A stretch of 64,000 nt of DNA from Siphonobacter sp. SORGH_AS_0500 (GTDB lineage Bacteria > Bacteroidota > Bacteroidia > Cytophagales > Spirosomataceae). The DNA is taken from contig NZ_NHPP01000011.1 of the NCBI RefSeq assembly GCF_002838835.1, positions 62,001 through 126,000 on the forward strand, in the 5' to 3' direction. Numbering within the stretch: position 1 is the first letter of the stretch; the number at the start of each line of letters is the position of its first letter. This document shows, piece after piece, positions 38,359 through 46,703 of the stretch. The position numbers and the translations under genes were made by a program. The notes beneath the pieces were generated by a model, which was not told where the DNA came from, did not search any database, and was given only the letters and a program-made list of their open reading frames with translations.

Positions 38359-38552
38359 GGCTCCATTCGGATCAATTATCTATTTCTGATTTACGATTGG
38401 TAGCCTTATTGAAAATGAATCTGACTTCATCTGATATTTCCACTTTATTAGGTATCTCGCAGGACAGTTTACGCGTTACCCGGTATCGTCTGCGGAAAAA
38501 ACTTAACCTGGCCGCGGGTGAAAGCCTCACAGCCTTTATTCAGGGAATTTAG
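38349..38552 (+). other. Out-of-frame C-terminal helix-turn-helix of the TPR regulator
   Basis: Read from the T run, this frame gives FEKLRLHSDQLSISDLRLVA, then MNLTSSDISTLLGISQDSL, RVTRYRLRKKLNL and a stop at 38550-38552. Segment SxxDISTLLGISxxSLRVTRYRLRKKL is a LuxR-type HTH, the usual end of this protein family. There is no start codon of its own at a sensible place. Confidence 0.85.
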
Positions 38553-38822
38553 GGGCTTAACATTTTGGTAATATTGCCATAACGCAAACTTAATGGCGGT
38601 TTTGTAACGGTATAAATATTTAAAAATCAACAGATTAACTACTTTTTGTTAACACTGTTGCTTTCGTGCTAACGGAGGCTCCAGTCACCGAACTTCTTTC
38701 GGCTTTCCATTTCCTTGACTCCTAATTTTTCATCCTGCACCTTCGTCCCATCAAACGAAAATCAGTAAGAATACCGAGCTGATTCTCGTGCTGATTTTGC
38801 TTACTCAATCAGTACTCATTCG

Positions 38823-41573
38823 ATGGGAAAGATTTATAGTATTATTGTTTTTATCAGCCTTATTTCATTTTACAGTTGGGCTGGATCTATTAAAGGGAAA
38901 GTTTCTGAATTATCTTCCGGTGAACCTATTACTGGAGCCGTTATTCGCGTAGAAAATACGATGTATCATGATCTTTCGGGATATGATGGCAGCTATACTA
39001 TTAAAAACTTACCAGCCGGAACCTACCGGGTTACCATCAGTTTTATCACCTTTCAATCTACTACTAAAGAAGTTAAAATTTCCGGCACTGAAACCGTTGT
39101 TCTTGATGCATTCCTAGAACCTTCCCACAAACAAAATTTACAGGAAGTAGTCGTAAAGACGGGCCGTGAAGGAGCAACGGATCAAACCGCCCGTCACCTG
39201 GAACGTTCGGCGGATCAGGTGATGAATATCGTTTCGGGACGATCCATCCAGTTATCTCCCGACCTTACCGTTGCCAACGTTATCCAACGGGTTTCGGGGG
39301 TATCCATCGAACGAAATAGCAACGGCGACGGTCAGTACGCCATCGTTCGGGGGATGGACAAGCGGTATAATTACACGCTGGTCAATGGCGTGAAAATTCC
39401 AAGCCCGGATAACCGCTACCGCTACGTTCCGCTCGACATTTTTCCTTCCGATCTTTTGGATCGGCTTGAAGTTTACAAAGCCCTCACCCCAAGGATGGAA
39501 GGCGACGCGATTGGAGGAGCCGTCAATCTGGTTATGAAAGACGCTCCGAATCAACATTTGTTCACCGCTAACGTTTCGACGGGTTACAGCGAATTGTTCA
39601 TGGATCGGCCCTTCATGAGTTATGACTGGAAGTCCGTTACTAAAAAATCGCCTTACGAACGCAACGGTAATCAGTACAATGCCACGCCAGCCGATTTTTC
39701 GAAAGTTACTTCGACCTATAGAAAGCAGTTGCCGCCACCGAATGTACTGGGTGGATTCTCCTGGGGTAACCGCTTTTTCAATCAAAAACTAGGCATTATC
39801 GTAGCCGGAAGTTACCAAAACACCTATCGCGGAAGTAATAGTTTATTTTTTGACTCTGAAACCGTTAACACTCAAAAAGGAGTAACCCTTACCAAGTTAA
39901 GCGAGCGTCAGTATTCCGAGCAGCAGTTACGCTACGGAGTTCACACGAAGCTGGATTACCGGCTGAATGATCGCCATAAACTCTCCTTATATAATGCCTT
40001 TATTAACCTGAGCAACAGCCAGATTCGGGATACCAAATCAACACAGTTAACCATTGGCGGGTACGATCCGATTGCCGGAAATGCGACGCTGGGGTATGAC
40101 ACCCGGAGCCGCTTGACGCAGCAGCAGATTTTGACGAGCACCTTGCAGGGTAAACACCAGATCAGCGATCCTTTTGAGGTGCAGTGGTCAGCAGTATATT
40201 CGAAGGCAACGAACCAACAGCCCGATCAAACGCAGGTTCCGTTACTAGGCGAACGTAAAAACTTCATCGAAACCCGAACAACCGTGCAGGATGCGTACCG
40301 TCGCTGGGAGCATAATTCAGACACCGATCTGGCGGCTTACCTGAACTTTAGTTATCGTTCTCATTTGGGTCAAACGCCCGTGGAATGGAAGGCGGGTGGG
40401 CTCTATCGCACGAAAAACCGGAGTAATTTCTATAATAACTACCAGCTTCGTCCCTCCAACCTGTTTGCCCGTTACGGCGAAGACTTCACATCCTACGATC
40501 AGATTAACTGGACGATTCAGAACCCGCGAGGTTCGGTTGGTAGTGCAATGACCTACGATGCCTCCGAGAAAACGGCTTCGGGTTATGTACAGGCCAAGGC
40601 AACGCCTCTACACTGGGAAATTCTGGGCGGCGTGCGAGTAGAGCATACGGATCAGGGATATGAACTGAAAAATCAGGTGGGAGAAGATCGTCCGACGGGT
40701 CATCAGATTTACACGGATGTATTACCCAGCCTGCACCTGAAATACATGCCGAATGGACAGACCAACTGGCGGGCCTCGTACTTCCGTTCGCTGAACCGTC
40801 CGGGCTTCTTCGAGATCGTTCCCTATAACGTCGTTCAGGAAGAATATCAGGAGCGGGGTAACCCCGATTTGAAGCGGGCAATTGCGGATAACATCGACTT
40901 GCGTTATGAACACTTTCCCACTCACACCGATCAGTTCATGGTGGGACTGTTCTACAAATACCTTCAAAATCCCATCGAGTATACGTTACAACGTGATCCC
41001 GTTCGTGGGCAGTCTATCATTTACACGCCGGGTAACTTCGGGAATGCTCAGAACGCCGGGCTTGAACTAGACTACATCAAATACTTCAGCAAGTGGGGAA
41101 TCAAGGCCAATTATACCTATACGCTGTCCCGAATTACCTCCGCCAAATTTATCCGAACCCGTGACGAAAACGGGGATTTGGTACCCATGTACGTCAACCA
41201 AACGCGTCCTCTGTATGGTCAGTCTGCCCACATTGGTAACGTGACTGTGCTGTACAGAAATGATGGCTGGGACGCTCAGGTAGCGGGTAGTTACACCGGC
41301 GAGCGAATTAATACGGTTTCTCAATTCCTCAATAATGACCTCTGGCAAAAAGCCTTCATTCAAATGGATGCTTCGCTGGAAAAAGCCATGGGTCATCGTT
41401 GGGTCGTTTTTGCGAAAGCCAATAACCTGCTCAATACGCCGCTGGAAGTGTACATCAAAAACGCTGAGTCAGTTAACGAAGGATTGCCCTATCAAACCGA
41501 AGCGGGCAAAACCCTCATCCGTCGGGATTATTACCAGCGTAGCTACGTCTTTGGTTTACGCTTTAAACTCTAG
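38823..41573 (+). CDS. TonB-dependent receptor with carboxypeptidase-like N-terminal domain
   Basis: A 916-residue outer-membrane receptor: signal peptide (ISFYSWA), a regulatory beta-sandwich at about 22-100 (IKGKVSELSSGEPITGAV, SGYDGSYTIKNLPAGTYRV), a TonB plug from about 125 (VANVIQRVSGVSIER, IVRGMDKRYNYTLVNGVKIP, GGAVNLVMKDAP) and a barrel ending RRDYYQRSYVFGLRFKL with the terminal hydrophobic residue pattern of outer-membrane proteins. It imports a substrate using TonB energy. The next two genes, a beta-helix lipoprotein and a phytase, suggest inositol phosphates, phosphate or a phosphate-bearing metal chelate as cargo (inference). A 42-bp gap precedes the next gene. Confidence 0.93.
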   Translation: MGKIYSIIVFISLISFYSWAGSIKGKVSELSSGEPITGAVIRVENTMYHDLSGYDGSYTIKNLPAGTYRVTISFITFQSTTKEVKISGTETVVLDAFLEPSHKQNLQEVVVKTGREGATDQTARHLERSADQVMNIVSGRSIQLSPDLTVANVIQRVSGVSIERNSNGDGQYAIVRGMDKRYNYTLVNGVKIPSPDNRYRYVPLDIFPSDLLDRLEVYKALTPRMEGDAIGGAVNLVMKDAPNQHLFTANVSTGYSELFMDRPFMSYDWKSVTKKSPYERNGNQYNATPADFSKVTSTYRKQLPPPNVLGGFSWGNRFFNQKLGIIVAGSYQNTYRGSNSLFFDSETVNTQKGVTLTKLSERQYSEQQLRYGVHTKLDYRLNDRHKLSLYNAFINLSNSQIRDTKSTQLTIGGYDPIAGNATLGYDTRSRLTQQQILTSTLQGKHQISDPFEVQWSAVYSKATNQQPDQTQVPLLGERKNFIETRTTVQDAYRRWEHNSDTDLAAYLNFSYRSHLGQTPVEWKAGGLYRTKNRSNFYNNYQLRPSNLFARYGEDFTSYDQINWTIQNPRGSVGSAMTYDASEKTASGYVQAKATPLHWEILGGVRVEHTDQGYELKNQVGEDRPTGHQIYTDVLPSLHLKYMPNGQTNWRASYFRSLNRPGFFEIVPYNVVQEEYQERGNPDLKRAIADNIDLRYEHFPTHTDQFMVGLFYKYLQNPIEYTLQRDPVRGQSIIYTPGNFGNAQNAGLELDYIKYFSKWGIKANYTYTLSRITSAKFIRTRDENGDLVPMYVNQTRPLYGQSAHIGNVTVLYRNDGWDAQVAGSYTGERINTVSQFLNNDLWQKAFIQMDASLEKAMGHRWVVFAKANNLLNTPLEVYIKNAESVNEGLPYQTEAGKTLIRRDYYQRSYVFGLRFKL

Positions 41574-41614
41574 CATTCAAGCTTTTACAAAATCTTTATT
41601 ATCCAGAAACAATC

Positions 41615-42871
41615 ATGAACAAACTGTTTATTGCAACCGGTCTGGCAATGGCCTTTTTAACCAGTTGTAGCAAAAATTCCGAAGAAACGCAGGTTACCCC
41701 AGCCCCTACCGAAGAAAGCGTAAGCGGTAACGTGGAAGGCGTTTGGAAAAAAGGGAATACCTACAAAGTGACGGGACACCTCCAGATTGCCGAAGGCAAA
41801 TCCCTGACCATTGAAGAAGGCGTAACCGTTCTGATGAGCGATTCGATTGTGAAGCCTGAGATCCTCATCAGAGGGAACCTCTACAGCATGGGAACGACGG
41901 CCAACCCCGTAAAATTTACCGTGCCTGATGCCTGGAAAACGGCGGCTAATAACTTCGGTAACCTTTGGGGTGGTTTGATTGCCGGCCCCACCAATACGGA
42001 ATTAGTCCTTTCAAATACCGTCCTTGAATACGGTGGAGCTGTCACTACGGAAGAATCTCCTTCGGTTAAGGCTCAGTTATACAAAGCGAAAGCGGGTGAG
42101 CACGTTCCGGTATTATATACTTCAAACACAGGCTCTAAAATTGTCGTGGCCAACAGCACCATTCGTCACTTCAACGAAGACGGTTTTTACCTCGAAGGTG
42201 GTAAAGTGTTAATCATGAACAACACCTTCCACACTACCGGCGTTTCGGGTGGCGAAGCCATTAACATCAAGTCAGGGGTACAGGCTGAGGTAGCTTTCAA
42301 TGTCATCTATAGCCCCAACACAAATGCTCTGAAGCTTTCCAACGCGGGTGACAAAACGCCTCAGGCTTACATCGTGGCTTACAACAACACGATTGTGAAC
42401 GCAGGCTGGAGACGTCCAACCATCAAAGGTGGTTCTATTTGGTTAGAAAAAACGGTTCGTGCGGACGTTTACAATACCTTACTGGTGAACGACCGTTTCG
42501 GTATTAAGCGGGACAAAGGTGCCCCTGAAGATACCCGTTCCGTCATTGCAAATAACTTCTATTACGGATACACGCAGACGGGCGTGGATCAATTTCAGCC
42601 TTCAACCGAAATCGTAAAAGGAACGAATGATATTCTGAGTACGAAAGCGGGAGAAAATGATCCTAAGCTAGTGAATTACCCCCTGTCTACGTCCAGCATG
42701 AATTCCAGCTACGACTCCTCCTGGGATTTTCACTTACAAACGGGCTCTCCAGCGTTAGGCAAAGGCAAAACAGACTTTACCCGTCTATATGCAAACGGTC
42801 TAAGTGTAAATGGGGTAACCTATACGTCACCCGCTCCCGGTTCTTACATCGGAGCGTTGGGGACGAAATAA
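41615..42871 (+). CDS. Right-handed beta-helix lipoprotein
   Basis: A 418-residue lipoprotein (FLTSC, Cys18 or so) whose body is a parallel beta-helix: LQIAEGKSLTIEEGVTVLM, then rungs such as VVANSTIRHFNEDGFYLEGG and VLIMNNTFHTTGV, and a conserved end GSYIGALGTK. Proteins of this type follow TonB receptors in several Bacteroidota loci, probably as surface-exposed or periplasmic substrate-binding partners. No pectate-lyase catalytic residues are evident, so I would not call it an enzyme. A terminator follows immediately. Confidence 0.8.
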   Translation: MNKLFIATGLAMAFLTSCSKNSEETQVTPAPTEESVSGNVEGVWKKGNTYKVTGHLQIAEGKSLTIEEGVTVLMSDSIVKPEILIRGNLYSMGTTANPVKFTVPDAWKTAANNFGNLWGGLIAGPTNTELVLSNTVLEYGGAVTTEESPSVKAQLYKAKAGEHVPVLYTSNTGSKIVVANSTIRHFNEDGFYLEGGKVLIMNNTFHTTGVSGGEAINIKSGVQAEVAFNVIYSPNTNALKLSNAGDKTPQAYIVAYNNTIVNAGWRRPTIKGGSIWLEKTVRADVYNTLLVNDRFGIKRDKGAPEDTRSVIANNFYYGYTQTGVDQFQPSTEIVKGTNDILSTKAGENDPKLVNYPLSTSSMNSSYDSSWDFHLQTGSPALGKGKTDFTRLYANGLSVNGVTYTSPAPGSYIGALGTK

Positions 42872-42880
42872 GTCATCACT

Positions 42881-42917
42881 AGTCCCCATGTCAGCTGGTC
42901 TTTCGTGGGGACTTTTT
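42881..42917 (+). terminator. Terminator/attenuator directly upstream of the phytase gene
   Basis: Stem AGTCCCCA / TGGGGACT, 19-nt loop, then T5. Only 16 bp separate its end from the phytase ATG, leaving little space for a separate promoter, so phytase expression probably depends on read-through. Confidence 0.75.
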
Positions 42918-42933
42918 GTATCTATATAAAAGG

Positions 42934-43992
42934 ATGTTACTGAAAACGAGTGCGTTATTATTAACCGGACTGGCTCTGTTCACCAGTTGCCAGCGGCATA
43001 CGATTTCCCGTCAGGCGGTAAAACCGCTGTACATTACCGAAAAACTGGCTCACGATTCTGATGACCCGGCCGTGTGGATTAACCCTCAGGACCCGGCCAA
43101 AAGTCTGATTGTCGGGACGGATAAAGACGTAGAGGGAGGACTGTATGTCTTCAATCTTCAGGGAAAAATTCAGCAAAAAATAGGAGGACTGAAGCGTCCC
43201 AATAACGTTGACATTGAATACGGTTTGATGCTGAACGGAAAGGCCACGGACATTGCCGTTACCACCGAACGCATGACGCACCAACTGCGAATTTTTTCTT
43301 TACCCGACCTGAAACCCGTGGATAACGGCGGTATCGAAGTTTTTGAAGGAGAAACCCAGCCAGAATACCGCGATTTAATGGGCATTTCGATGTATAAAAA
43401 CAAAGCAGGCGTAATCTATGCCATCGTAGGTAGAAAGACGGGTCCTACTACGGGAGGTTACCTCTGGCAGTACCGCCTTGACGATGACGGAAGGGGCCAA
43501 ATTAAGGCCACGTTAGTTCGGAAATTCGGTGCTTATAGCGGTCTGAAGGAAATTGAATCCATCGTAGTGGATGACAAGCTGGGTTATGTGTATTATTCGG
43601 ACGAAGGCAAAGGCGTTCGCCAGTACTATGCGGATCCTGAAAAGGGTAACGAAGAGTTAGCCTTATTTGCAACCGAAAACTTCAAAGTCGATCACGAAGG
43701 CATTTCAATTTATGAACTAACCGACAGCACGGGTTATATCCTGGTATCGGATCAGGGAGCGAATCGCTTCCAAATTTTCAGCCGCGAAGGAACGCCGGAT
43801 AAGCCTTTTGAACATAAGCTGGTTAAAATTGTGGACGTGCGGGCCATGGAAAGTGATGGCTCTGAAATGGTTTCCGTGCCTTTGAATAATGACTTTAAAC
43901 ACGGCTTGTTTGTCGTCATGAGTACGGATCGAACCTTTCACTTATACCGCTGGGAGGACATTGCGGGAAAGGAATTAAAGTTACGCCCTTAA
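42934..43992 (+). CDS. Beta-propeller phytase (3-phytase family), lipoprotein
   Basis: From ATG 42934 the product has 352 residues. The lipoprotein signal LLLTGLALFTSC is followed by BPP hallmarks: HDSDDPAVWINP, RPNNVDIEYG, SDEGKGVRQYYADP and a later VSDQGANRFQIFSR, all from calcium-binding propeller blades. Beta-propeller phytases release phosphate from phytate in a calcium-dependent way. A TTG at 42916 would extend the frame upstream but overlaps the terminator tract and adds residues before the signal peptide, so I prefer ATG. The gene closes the TonB receptor/beta-helix/phytase locus and ends at its own terminator. Confidence 0.9.
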   Translation: MLLKTSALLLTGLALFTSCQRHTISRQAVKPLYITEKLAHDSDDPAVWINPQDPAKSLIVGTDKDVEGGLYVFNLQGKIQQKIGGLKRPNNVDIEYGLMLNGKATDIAVTTERMTHQLRIFSLPDLKPVDNGGIEVFEGETQPEYRDLMGISMYKNKAGVIYAIVGRKTGPTTGGYLWQYRLDDDGRGQIKATLVRKFGAYSGLKEIESIVVDDKLGYVYYSDEGKGVRQYYADPEKGNEELALFATENFKVDHEGISIYELTDSTGYILVSDQGANRFQIFSREGTPDKPFEHKLVKIVDVRAMESDGSEMVSVPLNNDFKHGLFVVMSTDRTFHLYRWEDIAGKELKLRP

Positions 43993-43994
43993 TG

Positions 43995-44025
43995 AAAATT
44001 GCCAGCTTCTCGGCTGGCAATTTTT
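43995..44025 (+). terminator. Terminator after the phytase gene
   Basis: AAATTGCCAGC-TTCTCG-GCTGGCAATTT with a T5 tail, 2 bp past the stop; also usable by the converging epimerase-like gene. Confidence 0.92.
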
Positions 44026-44110
44026 GTATCATCCCATTGCGAAAACCCGGGTTCATGACGCTGAGTTATTCATTTTCAATTCTTTTGGGATTCTCTTACT
44101 TCTCCATTTT

Positions 44111-44983
44111 TTAAGAAAGAGTTACTTTCCAGGTGCGTTCGAATACTTCTCCGGCAGCCAGACGATTAATCCCCTCCTTCGTTTCTAAATTCTGATCGTG
44201 TGTAACGCTATCGGCAATACCGCACCAAGGTTCGATACAAACAAAAGGGGCCTTCGGAGCGGCCCAAATGCCGAGGTAAGGAAAGTCCTCAAAATCAAAT
44301 TTCAACTGATAAGGAACCTGATCTGATTTCAGGGTTACCGAAGTAGATTTCAGATGCTTAAACACCAAAGCATCTTCCGCAAAAAGCTCATGAGATAAAG
44401 CAATGCGGTTACTATTTTCTACGACAGGTTCGGGGGTTACGTCAATCAGGCCCCCTTCGGCCAGCGGCCAACGATGGAAGTCTTCCGTTTCATTAAACTC
44501 CAGGTAATAATCCGTGTATTGCGTTTCGTCGGTGAAAGGAACGCGGAACGCCGGGTGTCCACCCACGGAGAAAAATAAATCCTTTGAATCGTGATTGGTT
44601 ACCTTGTACTGAACGGATAATTCATTCTGACGTAACGTATAGATCACCCGCAGCCGAAATTCAAAGGGATAAACCGCCATCGTTTCGGCATTACTCTTCA
44701 ATAAAAACGTCAGGTCAGATTCACCTTCGGCTTCCAGTTCAAACTCCATATCCCGGGCAAAACCGTGTCTGCTCAGCTTGTACGAGTTCCCTTCGTAGTG
44801 ATACTCGTTGTTTTTCAAAGCTCCTACGATTGGAAATAAAATGGGGGAATGTTTGGCCCAGAAAGCGGGATCTCCGCTCCAGAGGTATTCCAGATGCGTT
44901 TCTTTATGATAAAGGCTTACCAATTCCGCCCCTTTCTGGCGGATGGCTACTTTGAGATAATCATTTTCGAGGAAATAAGTCAT
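44111..44983 (-). CDS. Aldose 1-epimerase family protein (LacX-like)
   Basis: A 290-residue galactose-mutarotase-fold protein with the usual landmarks: ILFPIVGAL near residue 50, the catalytic-type His in SVGGHPAFRVPF near 145, and the Glu in VCIEPWCGIAD near 257. No signal peptide. The LacX branch acts on sugar or sugar-phosphate anomers of uncertain identity. It is oriented towards the phytase operon terminator and separated from rpsL by about 400 bp. Confidence 0.88.
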   Translation of the reverse strand: MTYFLENDYLKVAIRQKGAELVSLYHKETHLEYLWSGDPAFWAKHSPILFPIVGALKNNEYHYEGNSYKLSRHGFARDMEFELEAEGESDLTFLLKSNAETMAVYPFEFRLRVIYTLRQNELSVQYKVTNHDSKDLFFSVGGHPAFRVPFTDETQYTDYYLEFNETEDFHRWPLAEGGLIDVTPEPVVENSNRIALSHELFAEDALVFKHLKSTSVTLKSDQVPYQLKFDFEDFPYLGIWAAPKAPFVCIEPWCGIADSVTHDQNLETKEGINRLAAGEVFERTWKVTLS

Positions 44984-45174
44984 AGGTCTATTGAAATTGT
45001 ATTTGATGTAATAAACACAGTACAGCCAAAGTTGATCGGAATCTTTGAAAAAAGAAAGACAGCTTTAGAAGGGATTAATGATTCGTAATTTGAAACCGTT
45101 ACCCTAGGCTATGTCCACGTTATTCATACGGATCCACCTTTGGGGTTTTATTTCTTCTTTAAAATCATTCTCTG

Positions 45175-45250
45175 CCCTAACTAAATTAACCCCAAACCCT
45201 CAACGCTAAACTTCAAATTCCAAGCTCAAAACCCCAAACACTACCCTTAA
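45175..45250. repeat. G-poor, C/A-rich low-complexity stretch
   Basis: Runs such as AACCCCAAACCCTCAACG and CTCAAAACCCCAAACAC make this section nearly free of G on the top strand. It occupies the gap before rpsL. No gene, and no function is apparent. Confidence 0.5.
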
Positions 45251-45306
45251 TCGTCTGGTAGTCTGACTAATTAAATCCGCCCCGGAACTAAAAAAACGAA
45301 AACAAG

Positions 45307-45338
45307 CTTGTCTTTTTTACGAAAAGAGAGTACTTTTG
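45307..45338 (+). promoter_or_regulatory. Promoter of rpsL-rpsG
   Basis: CTTG at 45307-45310, 20 bp, TACTTTTG at 45331-45338: a textbook Bacteroidota -33/-7 pair. The expected transcript start near 45345 rules out the in-frame start at 45336 and supports the ATG at 45381. Confidence 0.8.
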
Positions 45339-45380
45339 CAGTCCGTTTTTCAAGACGAACATTTTTTATTTTTTTACATC

Positions 45381-45794
45381 ATGCCAACTATTTCACAACT
45401 AGTACGTAAGGGTCGTGAGCGTGTGACTTGGAAATCAAAGTCTCCAGCTCTTGACGCTTGCCCTCAAAAACGTGGTGTGTGTACTCGTGTATACACAACT
45501 ACACCGAAGAAGCCTAACTCTGCTCTTCGTAAAGTAGCTCGTGTGCGTTTGTCACATGGTAAAGAAGTTAACGCCTATATCCCCGGAGAAGGCCACAACT
45601 TACAGGAACACTCTATCGTACTGATCCGTGGTGGTCGTGTGAAAGATCTTCCTGGGGTTCGCTACCACATCATCCGTGGTGCTCTGGATACTGCAGGTGT
45701 TAAAGGTCGTATGCAAGCTCGTTCTAAATACGGTGCGAAACGTCCTAAACCCGGTCAGGCTCCCGCAGCTCCTGCAAAAGGTAAGAAGAAGTAA
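45381..45794 (+). CDS. rpsL: 30S ribosomal protein S12
   Basis: [15 protein letters not shown] at the start and the invariant [19 protein letters not shown] and [19 protein letters not shown] identify S12, 137 residues with the usual Lys- and Ala-rich tail. The PKKP lysine linked to streptomycin resistance is wild type. A longer frame from 45336 would add 15 residues but begins within the promoter. It is followed after 123 bp by rpsG. Confidence 0.98.
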   Translation: MPTISQLVRKGRERVTWKSKSPALDACPQKRGVCTRVYTTTPKKPNSALRKVARVRLSHGKEVNAYIPGEGHNLQEHSIVLIRGGRVKDLPGVRYHIIRGALDTAGVKGRMQARSKYGAKRPKPGQAPAAPAKGKKK

Positions 45795-45917
45795 TCTTTT
45801 TCTGATCCATCGTCGTCAGTTCGAAAGACTGAGGGCTTAACACATCCGAGAATGCAGTAAGCCACTGTTACGGGCAGAAGCGACGCGTTCTCATCAACAT
45901 TCAAACGTAACTTAGTC

Positions 45918-46385
45918 ATGCGTAAGGCAAAACCAAAAAAACGGTACGTATTACCAGATCCTAAATTCAAGGAGACGCTCGTAACGAAATTTGTAAACAA
46001 CCTCATGTACGAGGGCAAAAAGTCTACTGCTTATAACATCTTCTACGGTGCTCTGGAATTAGTAGAGAACCGCACCAAAGAAAATGGTCTGGAGACTTTC
46101 AAAAAGGCGTTGAACAACGTTATGCCTACGGTAGAAGTAAAGAGCCGCCGTGTAGGTGGTGCTACCTTCCAGGTTCCAACTGAAGTTCGTCCCGAGCGTA
46201 AACAGTCAGTAGGCATGAAATGGCTGATTAAATATGCTCGTGGTCGTAACGAGAAGACCATGGTAGAGCGTCTGGCTAGCGAAATCGTAGCAGCTGCTAA
46301 AGGCGAAGGTGCTGCGGTGAAGAAGAAAGACGATACGCACCGGATGGCTGAAGCTAACAAAGCTTTCTCTCACTTCCGCGTATAG
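45918..46385 (+). CDS. rpsG: 30S ribosomal protein S7
   Basis: A 155-residue S7 with [36 protein letters not shown], and the C-terminal [15 protein letters not shown]7 nucleates 30S assembly by binding 16S rRNA. In many bacteria fusA follows; here a terminator comes instead and no elongation factor gene is present. Confidence 0.98.
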   Translation: MRKAKPKKRYVLPDPKFKETLVTKFVNNLMYEGKKSTAYNIFYGALELVENRTKENGLETFKKALNNVMPTVEVKSRRVGGATFQVPTEVRPERKQSVGMKWLIKYARGRNEKTMVERLASEIVAAAKGEGAAVKKKDDTHRMAEANKAFSHFRV

Positions 46386-46407
46386 TTCTGAGGAATATAT
46401 TCTCAAG

Positions 46408-46446
46408 AAAAGAGTTGCAGACTTTCGGGTTTGCAACTCTTTTTTC
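46408..46446 (+). terminator. Terminator after rpsG
   Basis: AAAAGAGTTGCA and TGCAACTCTTTT form a 12-bp stem with a T6 tract, 22 bp after the rpsG stop. Confidence 0.93.
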
Positions 46447-46450
46447 GTTT

Positions 46451-46496
46451 GAATAGGTTTGGAGTCATTGCAAAAGCAATGATTCCAAACCTATTC
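46451..46496. repeat. Near-perfect 21-bp hairpin with an AAAA loop
   Basis: GAATAGGTTTGGAGTCATTGC pairs with its complement with only one G-T wobble. It lies 4 bp after the rpsG terminator and abuts an element T copy. No T tract, so not an ordinary terminator. Confidence 0.75.
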
Positions 46497-46498
46497 AG

Positions 46499-46528
46499 CC
46501 TGTCATTCAGAGCGAAGCGAAGGACCTT
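46499..46528 (+). repeat. Element T copy
   Basis: CCTGTCATTCAGAGCGAAGC then GAAGGACCTT; 42 bp before an element P copy, inverted with respect to the 36146-36249 composite. Confidence 0.8.
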
Positions 46529-46570
46529 ATTTAGCATTCGTGAATGTTCCTCAAATGAAAGCATCTACTC

Positions 46571-46603
46571 CCGCAGTCGCTCGGCAGAGCCGAGCGACTG
46601 CTG
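46571..46603 (-). repeat. CTCGGC palindrome (element P), copy 4
   Basis: Perfect 13-bp arms GCAGTCGCTCGGC / GCCGAGCGACTGC around AGA; the most symmetrical of the four copies. Confidence 0.8.
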
Positions 46604-46649
46604 AGCTTTTAGAATTCTCTCACCTCAAACCTTCTCTAACCACTTCAAA

Positions 46650-46678
46650 CAAAAAAAAGCCACCCAAGTGGGCAGCTT
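46650..46678 (-). terminator. Terminator of gldJ
   Basis: On the minus strand AAGCTGCCC-ACTT-GGGTGGCTT is followed by T6, 26 bp past the gldJ stop. Confidence 0.88.
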
Positions 46679-46703
46679 CTTTTCAACTAAACTGGAAATT
46701 AAA

